Source: Pleomorphomonas carboxyditropha (GTDB lineage Bacteria; Pseudomonadota; Alphaproteobacteria; Rhizobiales; Pleomorphomonadaceae). Taken from it: DNA of 64,000 nucleotides. Shown piece after piece: positions 11,081-19,722 of this stretch (the stretch's first letter is position 1; every line of letters begins with the position of its first letter). The notes beneath the pieces were generated by a model. It saw nothing but the letters and a program-made list of their open reading frames with translations, made no database searches and was not told the origin of the DNA. Made by a program: the position numbers and the translations under genes. Location of the stretch: NCBI RefSeq assembly GCF_002770725.1, contig NZ_NQVN01000023.1, positions 16,470 to 80,469 of the forward strand, written 5' to 3'.

Positions 11081-11740
11081 ATGAGAGTGCTGCTTGTCGA
11101 AGACGACCGGATGATTGCCAGGGCCCTGATGAAAGGGATGGATCGCCACGCTCTGTCCGTCGACTGGGTGACGGACGGCAAGGCGGCCGTGGAAGCGGTC
11201 GGCCTCGCGGAATATGGCGTGGTCCTGCTGGATCTGGGGCTGCCGCAGCTCGACGGCATCGAGGTGCTGGAGCGGATCCGCAACGCGGGAAAGGAAGTTC
11301 CGATCCTGATCCTGACCGCCCGCGATGACCTGAAAAGCCGCGTGACGGGCCTCGACCTCGGCGCCGACGATTATGTGCTGAAGCCTTTCGAGCTCGAGGA
11401 ACTGCTGGCGAGAATCCGGGCCGTCGTGCGCCGCAAGGCCGGGCACAGCCAGTCCCGTATTCAGGCGGGAGAGGTCATGCTCGACCTTGCGACCCACACC
11501 GTCACGTTTCGGGAAGCATCGGACGTTCTGTCGGCGCGGGAATTTGCGCTGCTGCGGGTGCTCGCGGAGCGGCCGGGGCTCATCCTGTCGCGCAGCCAGC
11601 TCGAGGAAAGGATCTACGGCTGGGGAGAGGAAACCGAAAGCAATGCGGTCGAGGTGCTGATCCATTATATCCGCAAGCGCTTCCATAAGGATATCATCCG
11701 CAATGTGCGAGGCGCCGGCTGGATGATTCCCAGGGCATGA
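11081..11740 (+). CDS. OmpR-family response regulator
   Basis: The product is 219 aa. The receiver domain (1-115) has the acidic pair EDD at 7-9, the phospho-acceptor D51 in VVLLDLGLP, Thr in LTARD and Lys in YVLKPFE. The C-terminal winged helix (about 125-219) has the usual ALLRVLAERPG and VLIHYIRKRF blocks. It resembles the QseB/PmrA/TctD branch. Its stop overlaps the kinase ATG by 4 bp, so the two are translationally coupled. It probably controls nearby envelope genes, including the phosphatase at 13501, but this is inference. Confidence 0.93.
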   Translation: MRVLLVEDDRMIARALMKGMDRHALSVDWVTDGKAAVEAVGLAEYGVVLLDLGLPQLDGIEVLERIRNAGKEVPILILTARDDLKSRVTGLDLGADDYVLKPFELEELLARIRAVVRRKAGHSQSRIQAGEVMLDLATHTVTFREASDVLSAREFALLRVLAERPGLILSRSQLEERIYGWGEETESNAVEVLIHYIRKRFHKDIIRNVRGAGWMIPRA

Positions 11741-13071
11741 AGATGTCGCTCCGCCGTTCGTTCATTCTCGTCTTTTCGGCGCTGATGACTGTTCTCGCGG
11801 CATTTGCCGCCGTCTTTTCCTATTACGGCGCGCGGCATGAAGCCTGGGACATTCTGGATTTCCAGCTTCAGCAGATCGCCCGCGTCGTCGGCGACGGCGA
11901 CGGGCTCGCGCCTTTGTCGCGGGCCGAGGCTTCCGATGACGAGCTGATTGCAATCCGGGTCGTCTTCGCCGATGGCCGCCCGGCCAGGATGAACGAGCCG
12001 GGCGTTCGTTTCCCGGCGGCCGGTTCGTCCGGGTTCTCGACCTTCCGCGACGGCGGCGAGGAATGGCGGCTTTTTGCCGACACCAGCAATCCGGTCCGCA
12101 CGGTGATGGCCGCGCAGCGGATGGCCGAGCGCGACGAACTGGCGGCGGACGCGGCGTGGAACAGCGCCTGGCCTTTTCTGCTGGCCATTCCGCTGTCGTG
12201 GCTGGTGACCTACTGGCTGGTCGGCCTGATCATGCAACGCCTGGAGATCCTGGCGGCCAGCGTGGAGAGGCGGAGCCTGGATGACGCCGATCCGCTTGCC
12301 GTGGAAGACGCGCCCGTGGAAATCCGCGGTCTCGTTCTGGCGATCAACAATGCCTTCGAGCGCGTCCGCAGGACGCTCGAAGGCCAGCGCATCTTCCTGG
12401 CGGACGCCGCTCACGAACTGCGCACGCCGGTGACGGCGCTCGCTCTCCAGATCGACAACCTCAAGCAGGCGCGACGGCCCGAGGAGCGCGAAGCGGCGAT
12501 CGCCGATCTGGAAACGGGCATACGCAGGGCGGTTCAGGTCGCCACCCAGATGCTCAGGCTGGTTCGCAGCGAAAGCGCCGAAAGACCCGAGGTGCAGGCC
12601 GAGGCCATCGATCTTGCCGAAGCGGCGAGGGACTGCCTGGGGCGGTTCGTGGCGATGGCCGATGCCAAGGGAATCGACCTGGGCATGGAGCAGGCGGCGC
12701 TTTGTCCGGTGAAGATCGATGCGGTGGAGCTGGCCGCCATCCTCGATGTGCTGGTCGACAATGCGCTTCGTTATACGCCGGAGCATGGCCGGGTCGATCT
12801 TGCCGTCTCCGGAGAAGGCTCCCGGGCGGTTCTCCGCGTCACCGACGACGGCCCCGGGGTTCCGGCCGAGCTGCGGGACCGTGTGTTCGACCGGTTTTTC
12901 AGGCTGGATCCCTCCGGAACGGAGGGCAGCGGCATCGGCCTTGCCATTGCCCGCAATCTGGTCGGCCATTACGGCGGCGCCATCCGGCTTGAGGACAACC
13001 CGGCCGGATCGGGGCTGCGGGTGGTGGTCGAGTGGCCGTTGGCCGACGGGACGGTTCTAAGTTTCTCCTAA
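11737..13071 (+). CDS. sensor histidine kinase (QseC/TctE-like)
   Basis: The product is 444 aa. Membrane helices are near residues 8-30 and 147-168, enclosing a periplasmic sensor of about 115 residues. Next come a HAMP-like linker, the H-box LADAAHELRTPVTALALQ, the N-box VDNALRYTPE, G1 DDGPGVP, and G2 GSGIGLAIA. All residues needed for autophosphorylation and ATP binding are present. It forms a coupled pair with the preceding response regulator. The sensed signal is unknown. Confidence 0.93.
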   Translation: MKMSLRRSFILVFSALMTVLAAFAAVFSYYGARHEAWDILDFQLQQIARVVGDGDGLAPLSRAEASDDELIAIRVVFADGRPARMNEPGVRFPAAGSSGFSTFRDGGEEWRLFADTSNPVRTVMAAQRMAERDELAADAAWNSAWPFLLAIPLSWLVTYWLVGLIMQRLEILAASVERRSLDDADPLAVEDAPVEIRGLVLAINNAFERVRRTLEGQRIFLADAAHELRTPVTALALQIDNLKQARRPEEREAAIADLETGIRRAVQVATQMLRLVRSESAERPEVQAEAIDLAEAARDCLGRFVAMADAKGIDLGMEQAALCPVKIDAVELAAILDVLVDNALRYTPEHGRVDLAVSGEGSRAVLRVTDDGPGVPAELRDRVFDRFFRLDPSGTEGSGIGLAIARNLVGHYGGAIRLEDNPAGSGLRVVVEWPLADGTVLSFS

Positions 13072-13120
13072 GTCTGCTGCCCCATGCTCGAGCGTATCCC
13101 GACGGGCCTACGCCAAGCCA

Positions 13121-13494
13121 ATGGAGACAGACATCATGAGCCGTTCCGCCAGCATCATCCTTGCCGTCCTCGTGCTCGGCTCGGCGGCGTTGGTCGGGCC
13201 GGCGAACGCTTCGAGCTGGGCTACCCGAACACGGGGCCGCTGTTCCTGGGCATCGTCGCGGTTATTGCGTTGGCCTATTGCAAGTCCATGCTCGATGCCG
13301 TCACGGCTTTTTGGCTCGCGTGCATCTTGACGCGGCCGCTCGGCGCGTCGTCCGGCGACCTGCTGTCCCAGCCGTTGGAGCATGGCGGCCTTGGCTTCGG
13401 CACCGTGGCCACCAGCCTCGGCTTCCCGGTCGCGATCATCGCCACGGTCGTCCACGCCATCGCCCGGCAGACGCAGACGCTCGGATTGGATTGA
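13121..13494 (+). pseudogene. fused remnant: signal-peptide start joined out of frame to the C-terminal part of a COG4705-type membrane protein
   Basis: An ATG at 13136 (or 13121) opens a clean signal peptide (SIILAVLVLGSAALVGPANA) in one frame. From about 13205 a different frame encodes two or three helices with TAFWLACILTRPLGASSGDL and GGLGFGTVATS. These match the C-terminal third of the uncharacterised membrane-anchored family COG4705, which normally has about 250 residues. The likely explanation is a deletion joining the 5' end of one gene to the 3' end of another. The second frame has no good start of its own. Expression as a short protein from a coupled start cannot be excluded. Confidence 0.6.
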
Positions 13495-13500
13495 GCAGGC

Positions 13501-14145
13501 ATGAAGCGGCAACTCCACAAGGGAGCGGGAGGCATCTCCCGCCTTTCATTCAGAAAACTGGGTCGCTGGACCGGTATGGGATTGCTGATCGCCGGTATGG
13601 CACTCCTGCTGATCGGCCTGCCGATCGGCGGCTTCGCGGTCTACGTCTACCATGACCGCAATTTCCATCGGGTCCTTGCCGGGGAGCTTTATCGTTCCGG
13701 ACAAATGTCGGACAAGGATCTTGCGATCCATATCCGGACGCACGGCATCCGATCGGTGCTCAACCTGCGAGGCGCTCAGCCGAAACAGAGCTGGTACGTT
13801 TCCGAGGTCGGCGTGTCGCAGGCGCTTGGCGTCCGCCACTATGACCTGGCCCTCTCAGCGGACCTCGACCTCAAGCCATCCCAGCGCGACGAATTGTTGC
13901 GGATCATGTCCGAAGCGCCGAGGCCGCTCCTGATCCATTGCAAGCAGGGAGCCGATCGTACCGGACTGGCCGCCGCCCTTTACCTGCGGCACGGCAAGCA
14001 AAGGTCCCTCAAAGAGGCGGGGAAACAACTGTCCATCTGGTATGGGCATTTCCCCTGGCTCGGAAGCGGCACCGGAGCCATGGACCGCTCGCTCGCGGCT
14101 GCGGAATATCCGGACGGCCCGACACCGGATGTCGCCAACCCGTGA
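13501..14145 (+). CDS. membrane-anchored dual-specificity/tyrosine phosphatase
   Basis: The product is 214 aa. One transmembrane helix lies near residues 25-48 (GLLIAGMALLLIGLPIGGFA). The catalytic domain, probably periplasmic, follows. It contains the opening motif LAGELYRSGQM, a candidate general acid region near DLALSADLD, and the Cys-based P-loop HCKQGADRTG (H-C-x5-R). This fits the DSP-like cysteine phosphatase superfamily found in bacteria. The substrate is not known. The gene starts 7 bp after the preceding remnant and runs in the same direction as the two-component genes. Confidence 0.85.
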   Translation: MKRQLHKGAGGISRLSFRKLGRWTGMGLLIAGMALLLIGLPIGGFAVYVYHDRNFHRVLAGELYRSGQMSDKDLAIHIRTHGIRSVLNLRGAQPKQSWYVSEVGVSQALGVRHYDLALSADLDLKPSQRDELLRIMSEAPRPLLIHCKQGADRTGLAAALYLRHGKQRSLKEAGKQLSIWYGHFPWLGSGTGAMDRSLAAAEYPDGPTPDVANP

Positions 14146-14190
14146 CGAAGGGCACTCCTCCGGCCACGCCGGACGTCGGGCAAGCTCGGT

Positions 14191-14905
14191 GATAGGTTGG
14201 CGACCCTTTCCATCAAGCTGTCATCCTCGCGCAGGCGAGGACCTCGGGCCGGAGAGGGCGAGGGGGAAATATCGGCTGTCCTCGTTCGCTGGAGCGCTAT
14301 ATCGGCCGATCGCTCCGTCCTGCCCGAGGTCCCCGCCTTCGCGGGGATGACAAATTTATATAAAAGGAACAAGCGGATAGGTTGGCGACCCTTTCCATCA
14401 AGCTGTCATCCTCGCGCAGGCGAGGACCTCGGGCCGGAGAGGGCGAGGGGGAAATATCGGCTGCCCTCGTTTGCTGGAGCGCTATATCGGCCGATCGCTC
14501 CGTCCTGCCCGAGGTCCCCGCCTTCGCGGGGATGACAAATTTATATAAAGGGAACAAGCGGATAGGTTGGCGACCCTTTCCATCAAGCTGTCATCCTCGC
14601 GAAGGCGAGGACCTCGGGCCGAAAGGGGCGAGGGGGAAATATCGGCTGCCCTCGTTCGCTGGAGCGCTATATCGGCCGATCGCTCCGTCCTGCCCGAGGT
14701 CCCCGCCTGCGCGGGGATGACAAATTTATATAAAGGGAACAAACGGATAGGTGAGGTCCCCTCCGTATCCCGCTGTCACCCCCGCGCAGGAGATGGCACC
14801 CTATGGGGAAGCCTGCGCGGCTACCCGATCGTTTCCTTTCCATCAAGCTGTCATCCTCGCGAAGGCGAGGACCTCGGGCCGAAAGGGGCGAGCGGCATAT
14901 ATCGC
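14191..14905. repeat. 185-bp tandem repeat, three full units plus diverged ends, built from the palindromic family
   Basis: Units start at 14191, 14376 and 14561 with GATAGGTTGGCGACCC, exactly 185 bp apart and nearly identical. A fourth begins at 14746 but diverges after about 10 bp. Each unit holds one right arm (TCCTCGC.GGCGAGGA hairpin), one left arm (CCCCGCC.GCGGGG hairpin) and an A/T-rich junction. A further right arm lies at about 14840-14905. Short open frames across the repeat recur once per unit and are shadows, not genes. Confidence 0.9.
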
Positions 14906-15014
14906 GCTCCGGTCGCTACGAGCAGCACGCTGGCCGAATTCGGCGGATGGCGCCGCTGCAAACGTCGCCCCACCTCCAACGCCTCCTTATTTTTCGGCAT
15001 AGGCAAAGTGCGCA

Positions 15015-15058
15015 TTGACACTCAGATTTCTATTATAGATATTTCTATTATTGAAATC
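15015..15058 (+). promoter_or_regulatory. possible promoter and operator of the ABC operon
   Basis: TTGACA at 15015-15020 is a perfect -35. A plausible -10 is GATATT at 15038-15043 (17-bp spacing, 4 of 6 matches). GATTTC (15025-15030) and GAAATC (15053-15058) form an inverted repeat around an A/T-rich core, and ATTTCTATTAT occurs twice 15 bp apart. This could be the site of the IclR protein encoded in the operon. Confidence 0.45.
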
Positions 15059-15068
15059 GGAGGGGATC

Positions 15069-17336
15069 ATGATCGTTGCCGAAGCCAGCGCGCCACGCGA
15101 ATTGAAGACGGTGCATGTGGCGGCTGATTTCGTGGTGGTCGGCGGTGGGCTGTCGGGCACCTGCGCGGCGATCGCCGCGGCGCGGGCCGGGCTCAAGGTG
15201 GCTCTCGTGCAGGACCGGCCGGTGCTCGGCGGCAACGCGTCGAGCGAGGTGCGCCTGTGGATCCTCGGCGCCACCTCGCATGGCGGCAACAACAACCGCT
15301 GGGCCCGCGAGGGCGGCATCATCAACGAGCTCTTGCTGGAGAACCAGTTCCGCAATCCCGGCGGCAATCCGGTGGTGTTCGACAGCCTGGTGCAGGACTG
15401 GGTGGGCCGCGAGCCGAACCTCACGGTGCTCGTCAACACGCAGGTGTTCCACGCGCTGACCGAGGCCAACCGGGTGCGCGAGATCCACGCCTTCAACTCG
15501 CAGAACAGCACCATGTACCGGCTGACGGGCGACTTCTTCGCCGATTCCTCGGGCGACGGCATCCTGGTGCACATGTCCGGCGCCGCCTACCGCATGGGCG
15601 CCGAGCAGGCCGAGGAGTTCGACGAGCCGATGGCGCCGGGCAACAATTACGGCGAGCTGCTCGGCCACTCGATGTATTTCTACACCAAGGACGTCGGCCA
15701 CCCGGTGGATTATGTGGCGCCCGACTTCGCGTTGAAGGACGTGCCGGCGCTGATCCCGCGCTACCGCCGCTTCCGGACCACCGAGCAGGGCTGCTCGCTC
15801 TGGTGGATCGAGTGGGGCGGCCGGCTCGACACCATCCACCAGTCCGAGGAGATCAAGGGCGAGCTGCAGAGGATCGTCTACGGCGTCTGGAACTACATCA
15901 AGAATTCCGGGCAATTTCCCGAGGCGGCCAACCTCACGCTCGAATGGGTCGGCACCATCCCCGGCAAGCGGGAGAGCCGGCGCGCCGAGGGCGACTACAT
16001 CCTGCGCCAGAAGGACATCATCGAGCAGGTCGCGCACGACGACGACGTCTGCCACGGCGGCTGGTCGATCGACCTGCATCCGGCCGACGGCGTCTACGGC
16101 GACGAGGAGGGCTGCAACCAGTATCACGCCAAGGGCGTCTACGGCATTCCCTACCGCTCGATGTACAGCCGCAACATCGACAACCTGTTCACCAACGGCC
16201 GGCTGCTGTCGGCCTCGCACGTCGCTTTCGGCTCGACGCGGGTGATGGCGACCTCCTCGACCGTCGGGCAGGCGATCGGCACCGCCGCCGCGCTGTGCGT
16301 CAGGCACCGCTGCCGGCCGCGCGACATCACCAAACCCCAGTTGATGGCCGAGCTGAAGAAGATGCTGTCGGCGGCCAGCCACTACGTGCCGCACTACGAC
16401 GCGCTCGGCGACGGCAATCTGGCGCGGCAGGCGAAGATCGCCGTTTCGAGCACGCTGGCGCTCGGCGGCCTTCGCCACGATGGCGGCTGGAAGCGGCTCA
16501 CCGTCGGCTATGCCCAGCTTTTGCCCGGCCGGATCGATGCCGACAACGTCATCCACGTGCCGGTGCGGGCCGAGGCGGCGACGACGCTCTCCGTCGAGCT
16601 CCGCATCTCCGAACGGCCGGAGAACCATACGCCGGAGCTGCTGCTGAAGACCGTCGAGCTGCCGCTTCGGCCCGGCGAGCAGACGGTGGCGGTGCCGCTG
16701 CCGAGGCTCGACCGCGAGCAGTATCTCTTCGTCTGCTTCACGGAAAATCCGGCCGTCGCGGTCGGGCTTTCGAGCGAACTTGTGACCGGGCTGGTGGCGG
16801 TGAAGAAGGGCGGGCTCGACAAGGTGTCGACCACGGCGCGGCAGGAGGCGCCCGACGGCCTCGGCGTCCATTCCTTCGATTTCTGGGTGCCGGAGCGCCG
16901 GCCCGACGGACGCAACATCGCCTTCACCGCCGAGACGCCCGTCCACGTGTTCGCGGAGGACAACCTTGTCAGCGGCCCGCTCCGGCCGATCTCCGGGCCG
17001 AATGCCTGGATGGCCGATCGCCACGATCCCGCGCCGACCGTCGAGCTCGGCTTTGCGAGGCCGATCAAGGCGGCAAGGCTCAGCCTCTATCTCGACTGCG
17101 ACTACGACCATCCCTTGGAGAGCGTCCAGTACCGCCACCATGACCGGGTGATGCCGCTGCTCGTCCATGCCGCCGAGGTGCGCGTCAACGGCCGGCTCGT
17201 CGCCGCGATCACCGACAATCGCAGTCCCGTCATCACCGTCGATCTCCCGGAGGACGAGGAGATTTCCAGCCTGAGCCTCGGGCTCAGCAACGCGCAGGGC
17301 CACGCCGTGTCCCTGCTCGGCCTGCGTATCGCGTAA
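15069..17336 (+). CDS. FAD-dependent oxidoreductase with C-terminal beta domain
   Basis: The product is 755 aa. The N-terminal Rossmann fold has VVVGGGLSGTCAAIAAARAG, then RPVLGGNASSEVR. A region rich in Asn and Gly (TSHGGNNNRWAREGG) is characteristic of the large FAD-dependent oxidoreductase family PF12831. A NAD/FAD C-terminal strand appears at SMYSRNIDNLFTNGRLLSAS. From about residue 480 the protein becomes beta-rich, suggesting a carbohydrate-binding-like module. No signal peptide is present. The ATG at 15069 has GGAGGGG just upstream. It is first in a carbohydrate ABC operon, so it probably oxidises the imported sugar or derivative; the substrate is unknown. Confidence 0.85.
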   Translation: MIVAEASAPRELKTVHVAADFVVVGGGLSGTCAAIAAARAGLKVALVQDRPVLGGNASSEVRLWILGATSHGGNNNRWAREGGIINELLLENQFRNPGGNPVVFDSLVQDWVGREPNLTVLVNTQVFHALTEANRVREIHAFNSQNSTMYRLTGDFFADSSGDGILVHMSGAAYRMGAEQAEEFDEPMAPGNNYGELLGHSMYFYTKDVGHPVDYVAPDFALKDVPALIPRYRRFRTTEQGCSLWWIEWGGRLDTIHQSEEIKGELQRIVYGVWNYIKNSGQFPEAANLTLEWVGTIPGKRESRRAEGDYILRQKDIIEQVAHDDDVCHGGWSIDLHPADGVYGDEEGCNQYHAKGVYGIPYRSMYSRNIDNLFTNGRLLSASHVAFGSTRVMATSSTVGQAIGTAAALCVRHRCRPRDITKPQLMAELKKMLSAASHYVPHYDALGDGNLARQAKIAVSSTLALGGLRHDGGWKRLTVGYAQLLPGRIDADNVIHVPVRAEAATTLSVELRISERPENHTPELLLKTVELPLRPGEQTVAVPLPRLDREQYLFVCFTENPAVAVGLSSELVTGLVAVKKGGLDKVSTTARQEAPDGLGVHSFDFWVPERRPDGRNIAFTAETPVHVFAEDNLVSGPLRPISGPNAWMADRHDPAPTVELGFARPIKAARLSLYLDCDYDHPLESVQYRHHDRVMPLLVHAAEVRVNGRLVAAITDNRSPVITVDLPEDEEISSLSLGLSNAQGHAVSLLGLRIA

Positions 17337-17361
17337 AGTCATAACGAAGGAGGAGAGAGCA

Positions 17362-18642
17362 ATGAACCCGAGAAAAATTGGGAACCTGATCAAAACCGGC
17401 ATCGCCCTGCTGGCCCTCGCCGGCAGCGCCACCTGTGCCCTGGCCGCCGACAAGGTGACCTTCCTCAACTGGATTACCGCCGAGCCGAGCAACGCGCCGG
17501 TCATGCAGAAGCTGATCGGCGACACTGGCGTGCCCGCCGAGGTGCTGTCGAGCGCCTGGGGCGACATGCAGAAGGCGGTGTTCCTGCGCCTCAGGACCAA
17601 GCAGCCGCTCGACGTGTTCCAGGCGCAGGAGCGCTGGCTGCCGACCTTCGCCCAGATGCCCAACGTGGTCGACTTCAACGACGTCTACGGCAAGGAATTC
17701 CTGGAAAAGACCTTCCCGCCGGAGGTGCTGGTCACCGGCCAGGTCAAGGGCCGGCAGGTCGGCCTGCCGTGGAACGTCGGCTCGATCAGCCTGATCTCCA
17801 ACACGCAGGTCTTGGAAAAGGCCGGCGTAACCGACGCGCCGAAGACCATCGCCGACTTCGTCGCCGACCTCGAGAAGGTCAAGGCGGCGGCGCCGCAGAG
17901 CACGCCCTATGCCATGATGACCAAGGGCGACGACCTGATCTCCAGCGACTTCCAGCTCTGGCTGTGGGCGTTCGGCGGCAGCCTGTTCGACGACGACGAC
18001 AAGCCGGTGGCCAATTCCGAGGCGACGGTGAAGACGCTTGAGTTCATGAAGGATCTGGTCGATCGCGGCCTTGCCTCGCTCGACGTCGATCGCGGCGCCG
18101 CCCGGCGGATGTTCGGCCAGGGCGAGAGCGCCTTCTACTTCGACGCGCCGGTGGCCAAGGGCTTCGCCGAGGACTTCAGCGGCCAGGGCGAGGCCTTCGT
18201 CCAGTATATCCACCCGATCCTGACGCCGGTCGAGAAGGAGGGCATGCAGTCGCGCTCCATGGAGTGGGGCCACCTGCTGGTCATGCTGAACACCGAGGCC
18301 GGGCAGGTCGACGGCAAGCCGTCGCCCGACAGCCTGTCGGCCCGCTTCCTCACCGGCCTTGCCATGAACGACACCGTCCAGCTCGAATACTTCCAGAAGC
18401 TCGGCGCCATCCCGGTGACCAAGTCGGCGCGGGCAAGCGACATCGTCACCTCCGACAAGTACACCGTCGACTGGAACGCCTCGCTCGGCATGCCCAAGCT
18501 CAACGAGCTGGCGGCGCTGAAGGACAGCGCCAGCTACGTCGGCGTGGTCAGCGAGGAAGTGCAGTCGGCCCTGCTCGGCAAGAAGGACGCCAAGCAGGCG
18601 GCCGAGGACATGCAGTCTCGCATCGAGAAGCTTTTGAACTGA
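17362..18642 (+). CDS. ABC transporter extracellular solute-binding protein, family 1
   Basis: The product is 426 aa. The N-terminus is a Sec signal (KTGIALLALAGSATCALA, cleavage after ALA), so the mature protein is periplasmic. The fold is that of family 1 sugar binders: VTFLNWITAEPS at the mature start, GLPWNVGSISLISNTQVLEK near 135, and LWLWAFGGSLFDDD near 200. It should capture a sugar or oligosaccharide for the two permeases encoded downstream. A GGAGGAGAG site precedes the ATG. Two strong hairpins after the gene may raise its expression relative to the permeases. Confidence 0.93.
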   Translation: MNPRKIGNLIKTGIALLALAGSATCALAADKVTFLNWITAEPSNAPVMQKLIGDTGVPAEVLSSAWGDMQKAVFLRLRTKQPLDVFQAQERWLPTFAQMPNVVDFNDVYGKEFLEKTFPPEVLVTGQVKGRQVGLPWNVGSISLISNTQVLEKAGVTDAPKTIADFVADLEKVKAAAPQSTPYAMMTKGDDLISSDFQLWLWAFGGSLFDDDDKPVANSEATVKTLEFMKDLVDRGLASLDVDRGAARRMFGQGESAFYFDAPVAKGFAEDFSGQGEAFVQYIHPILTPVEKEGMQSRSMEWGHLLVMLNTEAGQVDGKPSPDSLSARFLTGLAMNDTVQLEYFQKLGAIPVTKSARASDIVTSDKYTVDWNASLGMPKLNELAALKDSASYVGVVSEEVQSALLGKKDAKQAAEDMQSRIEKLLN

Positions 18643-18662
18643 AGGCCCGCAAGGCCTGACAC

Positions 18663-18771
18663 GGCGAGCCCTTGAATTCCCTCCCTCAAGGACTCGCCAC
18701 CCCTCTCGCCGATGCCGCGTGCCGCTGGCACACTGACCGTCATTGAAAAGTGGCGAGCCCCGGCGCTCGCC
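18663..18771 (+). promoter_or_regulatory. two intercistronic stem-loops
   Basis: The first stem pairs GGCGAGcCCTTGA (18663-18675) with TCAAGGaCTCGCC (18686-18698). The second pairs GGCGAGC (18752-18758) with GCTCGCC (18765-18771). Neither has a T-run, so transcription can continue. Such hairpins after binding-protein genes often stabilise the upstream mRNA or cause partial attenuation. Confidence 0.7.
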
Positions 18772-18798
18772 TGCAAGAGACCCGCAAGAGGCACTGAC

Positions 18799-19719
18799 AT
18801 GGACATGGCGACCCCACTTCCGGGGCGGACCCACCGCAAGCCCGGCTACCTGAAGCGCGGAGACAGGCTGTTCGCCTATGTCATCCTGGCGCCGGCCATG
18901 GCGGCGTTTCTCGTCATGGTGGCCTGGCCGTTCATCGACGCCATGTCGATGTCCTTCTACAGCTACACCGTCTACGACCCGGAGCCGGTGTTCATCGGCC
19001 TCGACAATTTCCGGACCATCCTCACCGATCCCTACGTGCTCGGCTCCTGGGTGACGACGGCGATCTTCGTCGCCGGCACCACGCTGCTCACCATGTTCCT
19101 CGGCCTTTCCTGGGCGCTCCTGATGTACCAGGACTTCGCCGGCCGCGGCGTGTTCCGCACCATGACGCTGCTGCCGTGGATCCTGCCGAGCACGGTCAGC
19201 GCCTTCATCTGGGCATGGATGCTCAACGGCCGCTACGGCATCGTCAACGTGTTGATGATGAACGTCGGCGCCATCGATTCGCCGGTGCAGTTCCTCTCCA
19301 ACGACGTCGGCGCCATGGTCGCCATCATCCTGACGCGCACCTGGATCTCCATCCCGCTGTTCATGTCGTTCTTCCTCGCCGGCCTCCAGGGCATGGACTT
19401 CCAGCAGATCGAGGCGGCGCGCATCGACGGCGCCGGCAACCTCCGGATCGTCAAGCGGCTGATCCTGCCGCACCTGAAGCCGGTGTTCCTGGTGACCGGC
19501 GCGCTCGGCATGATCGGCAATTTGCAGCAGTTCGACATCATCTTCGCGCTGACCGGCGGCGGGCCGGTGCGGGCGACGTCGGTGCTGTCGATCGAGGTCT
19601 ACAAGCAGGCGTTCCAGAACTGGAGCCTCGGCATGGCCTCGGCGATCGGCGTGCTCTGGGTGTTCACGCTGATGCCGATCGTCATCTTCTACCTCCGCAG
19701 CCTGTTCCGGGAGGATTGA
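18799..19719 (+). CDS. ABC sugar permease, MalF/UgpA type
   Basis: The product is 306 aa with six likely membrane helices. The cytoplasmic EAA loop that contacts the ATPase is visible as IEAARIDGAGNLRIVKRLIL near residue 215. The start at 18799 has AAGAGG 7 bp upstream and gives the usual N-terminal length; earlier in-frame ATGs would add an unconserved tail. It pairs with the second permease, whose ATG begins 3 bp after this stop. Confidence 0.92.
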   Translation: MDMATPLPGRTHRKPGYLKRGDRLFAYVILAPAMAAFLVMVAWPFIDAMSMSFYSYTVYDPEPVFIGLDNFRTILTDPYVLGSWVTTAIFVAGTTLLTMFLGLSWALLMYQDFAGRGVFRTMTLLPWILPSTVSAFIWAWMLNGRYGIVNVLMMNVGAIDSPVQFLSNDVGAMVAIILTRTWISIPLFMSFFLAGLQGMDFQQIEAARIDGAGNLRIVKRLILPHLKPVFLVTGALGMIGNLQQFDIIFALTGGGPVRATSVLSIEVYKQAFQNWSLGMASAIGVLWVFTLMPIVIFYLRSLFRED

Positions 19720-19722
19720 GCC

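Noticed and set aside
14197..14720. three repeated short coding frames over the tandem array
   Set aside because: They recur once per repeat unit, are rich in Arg/Ser/Gly from the hairpins and have no ribosome site. They are translation shadows of the repeat.
14191..14745. possible CRISPR-like array
   Set aside because: The whole 185-bp unit repeats without unique spacers, and no cas genes are present.
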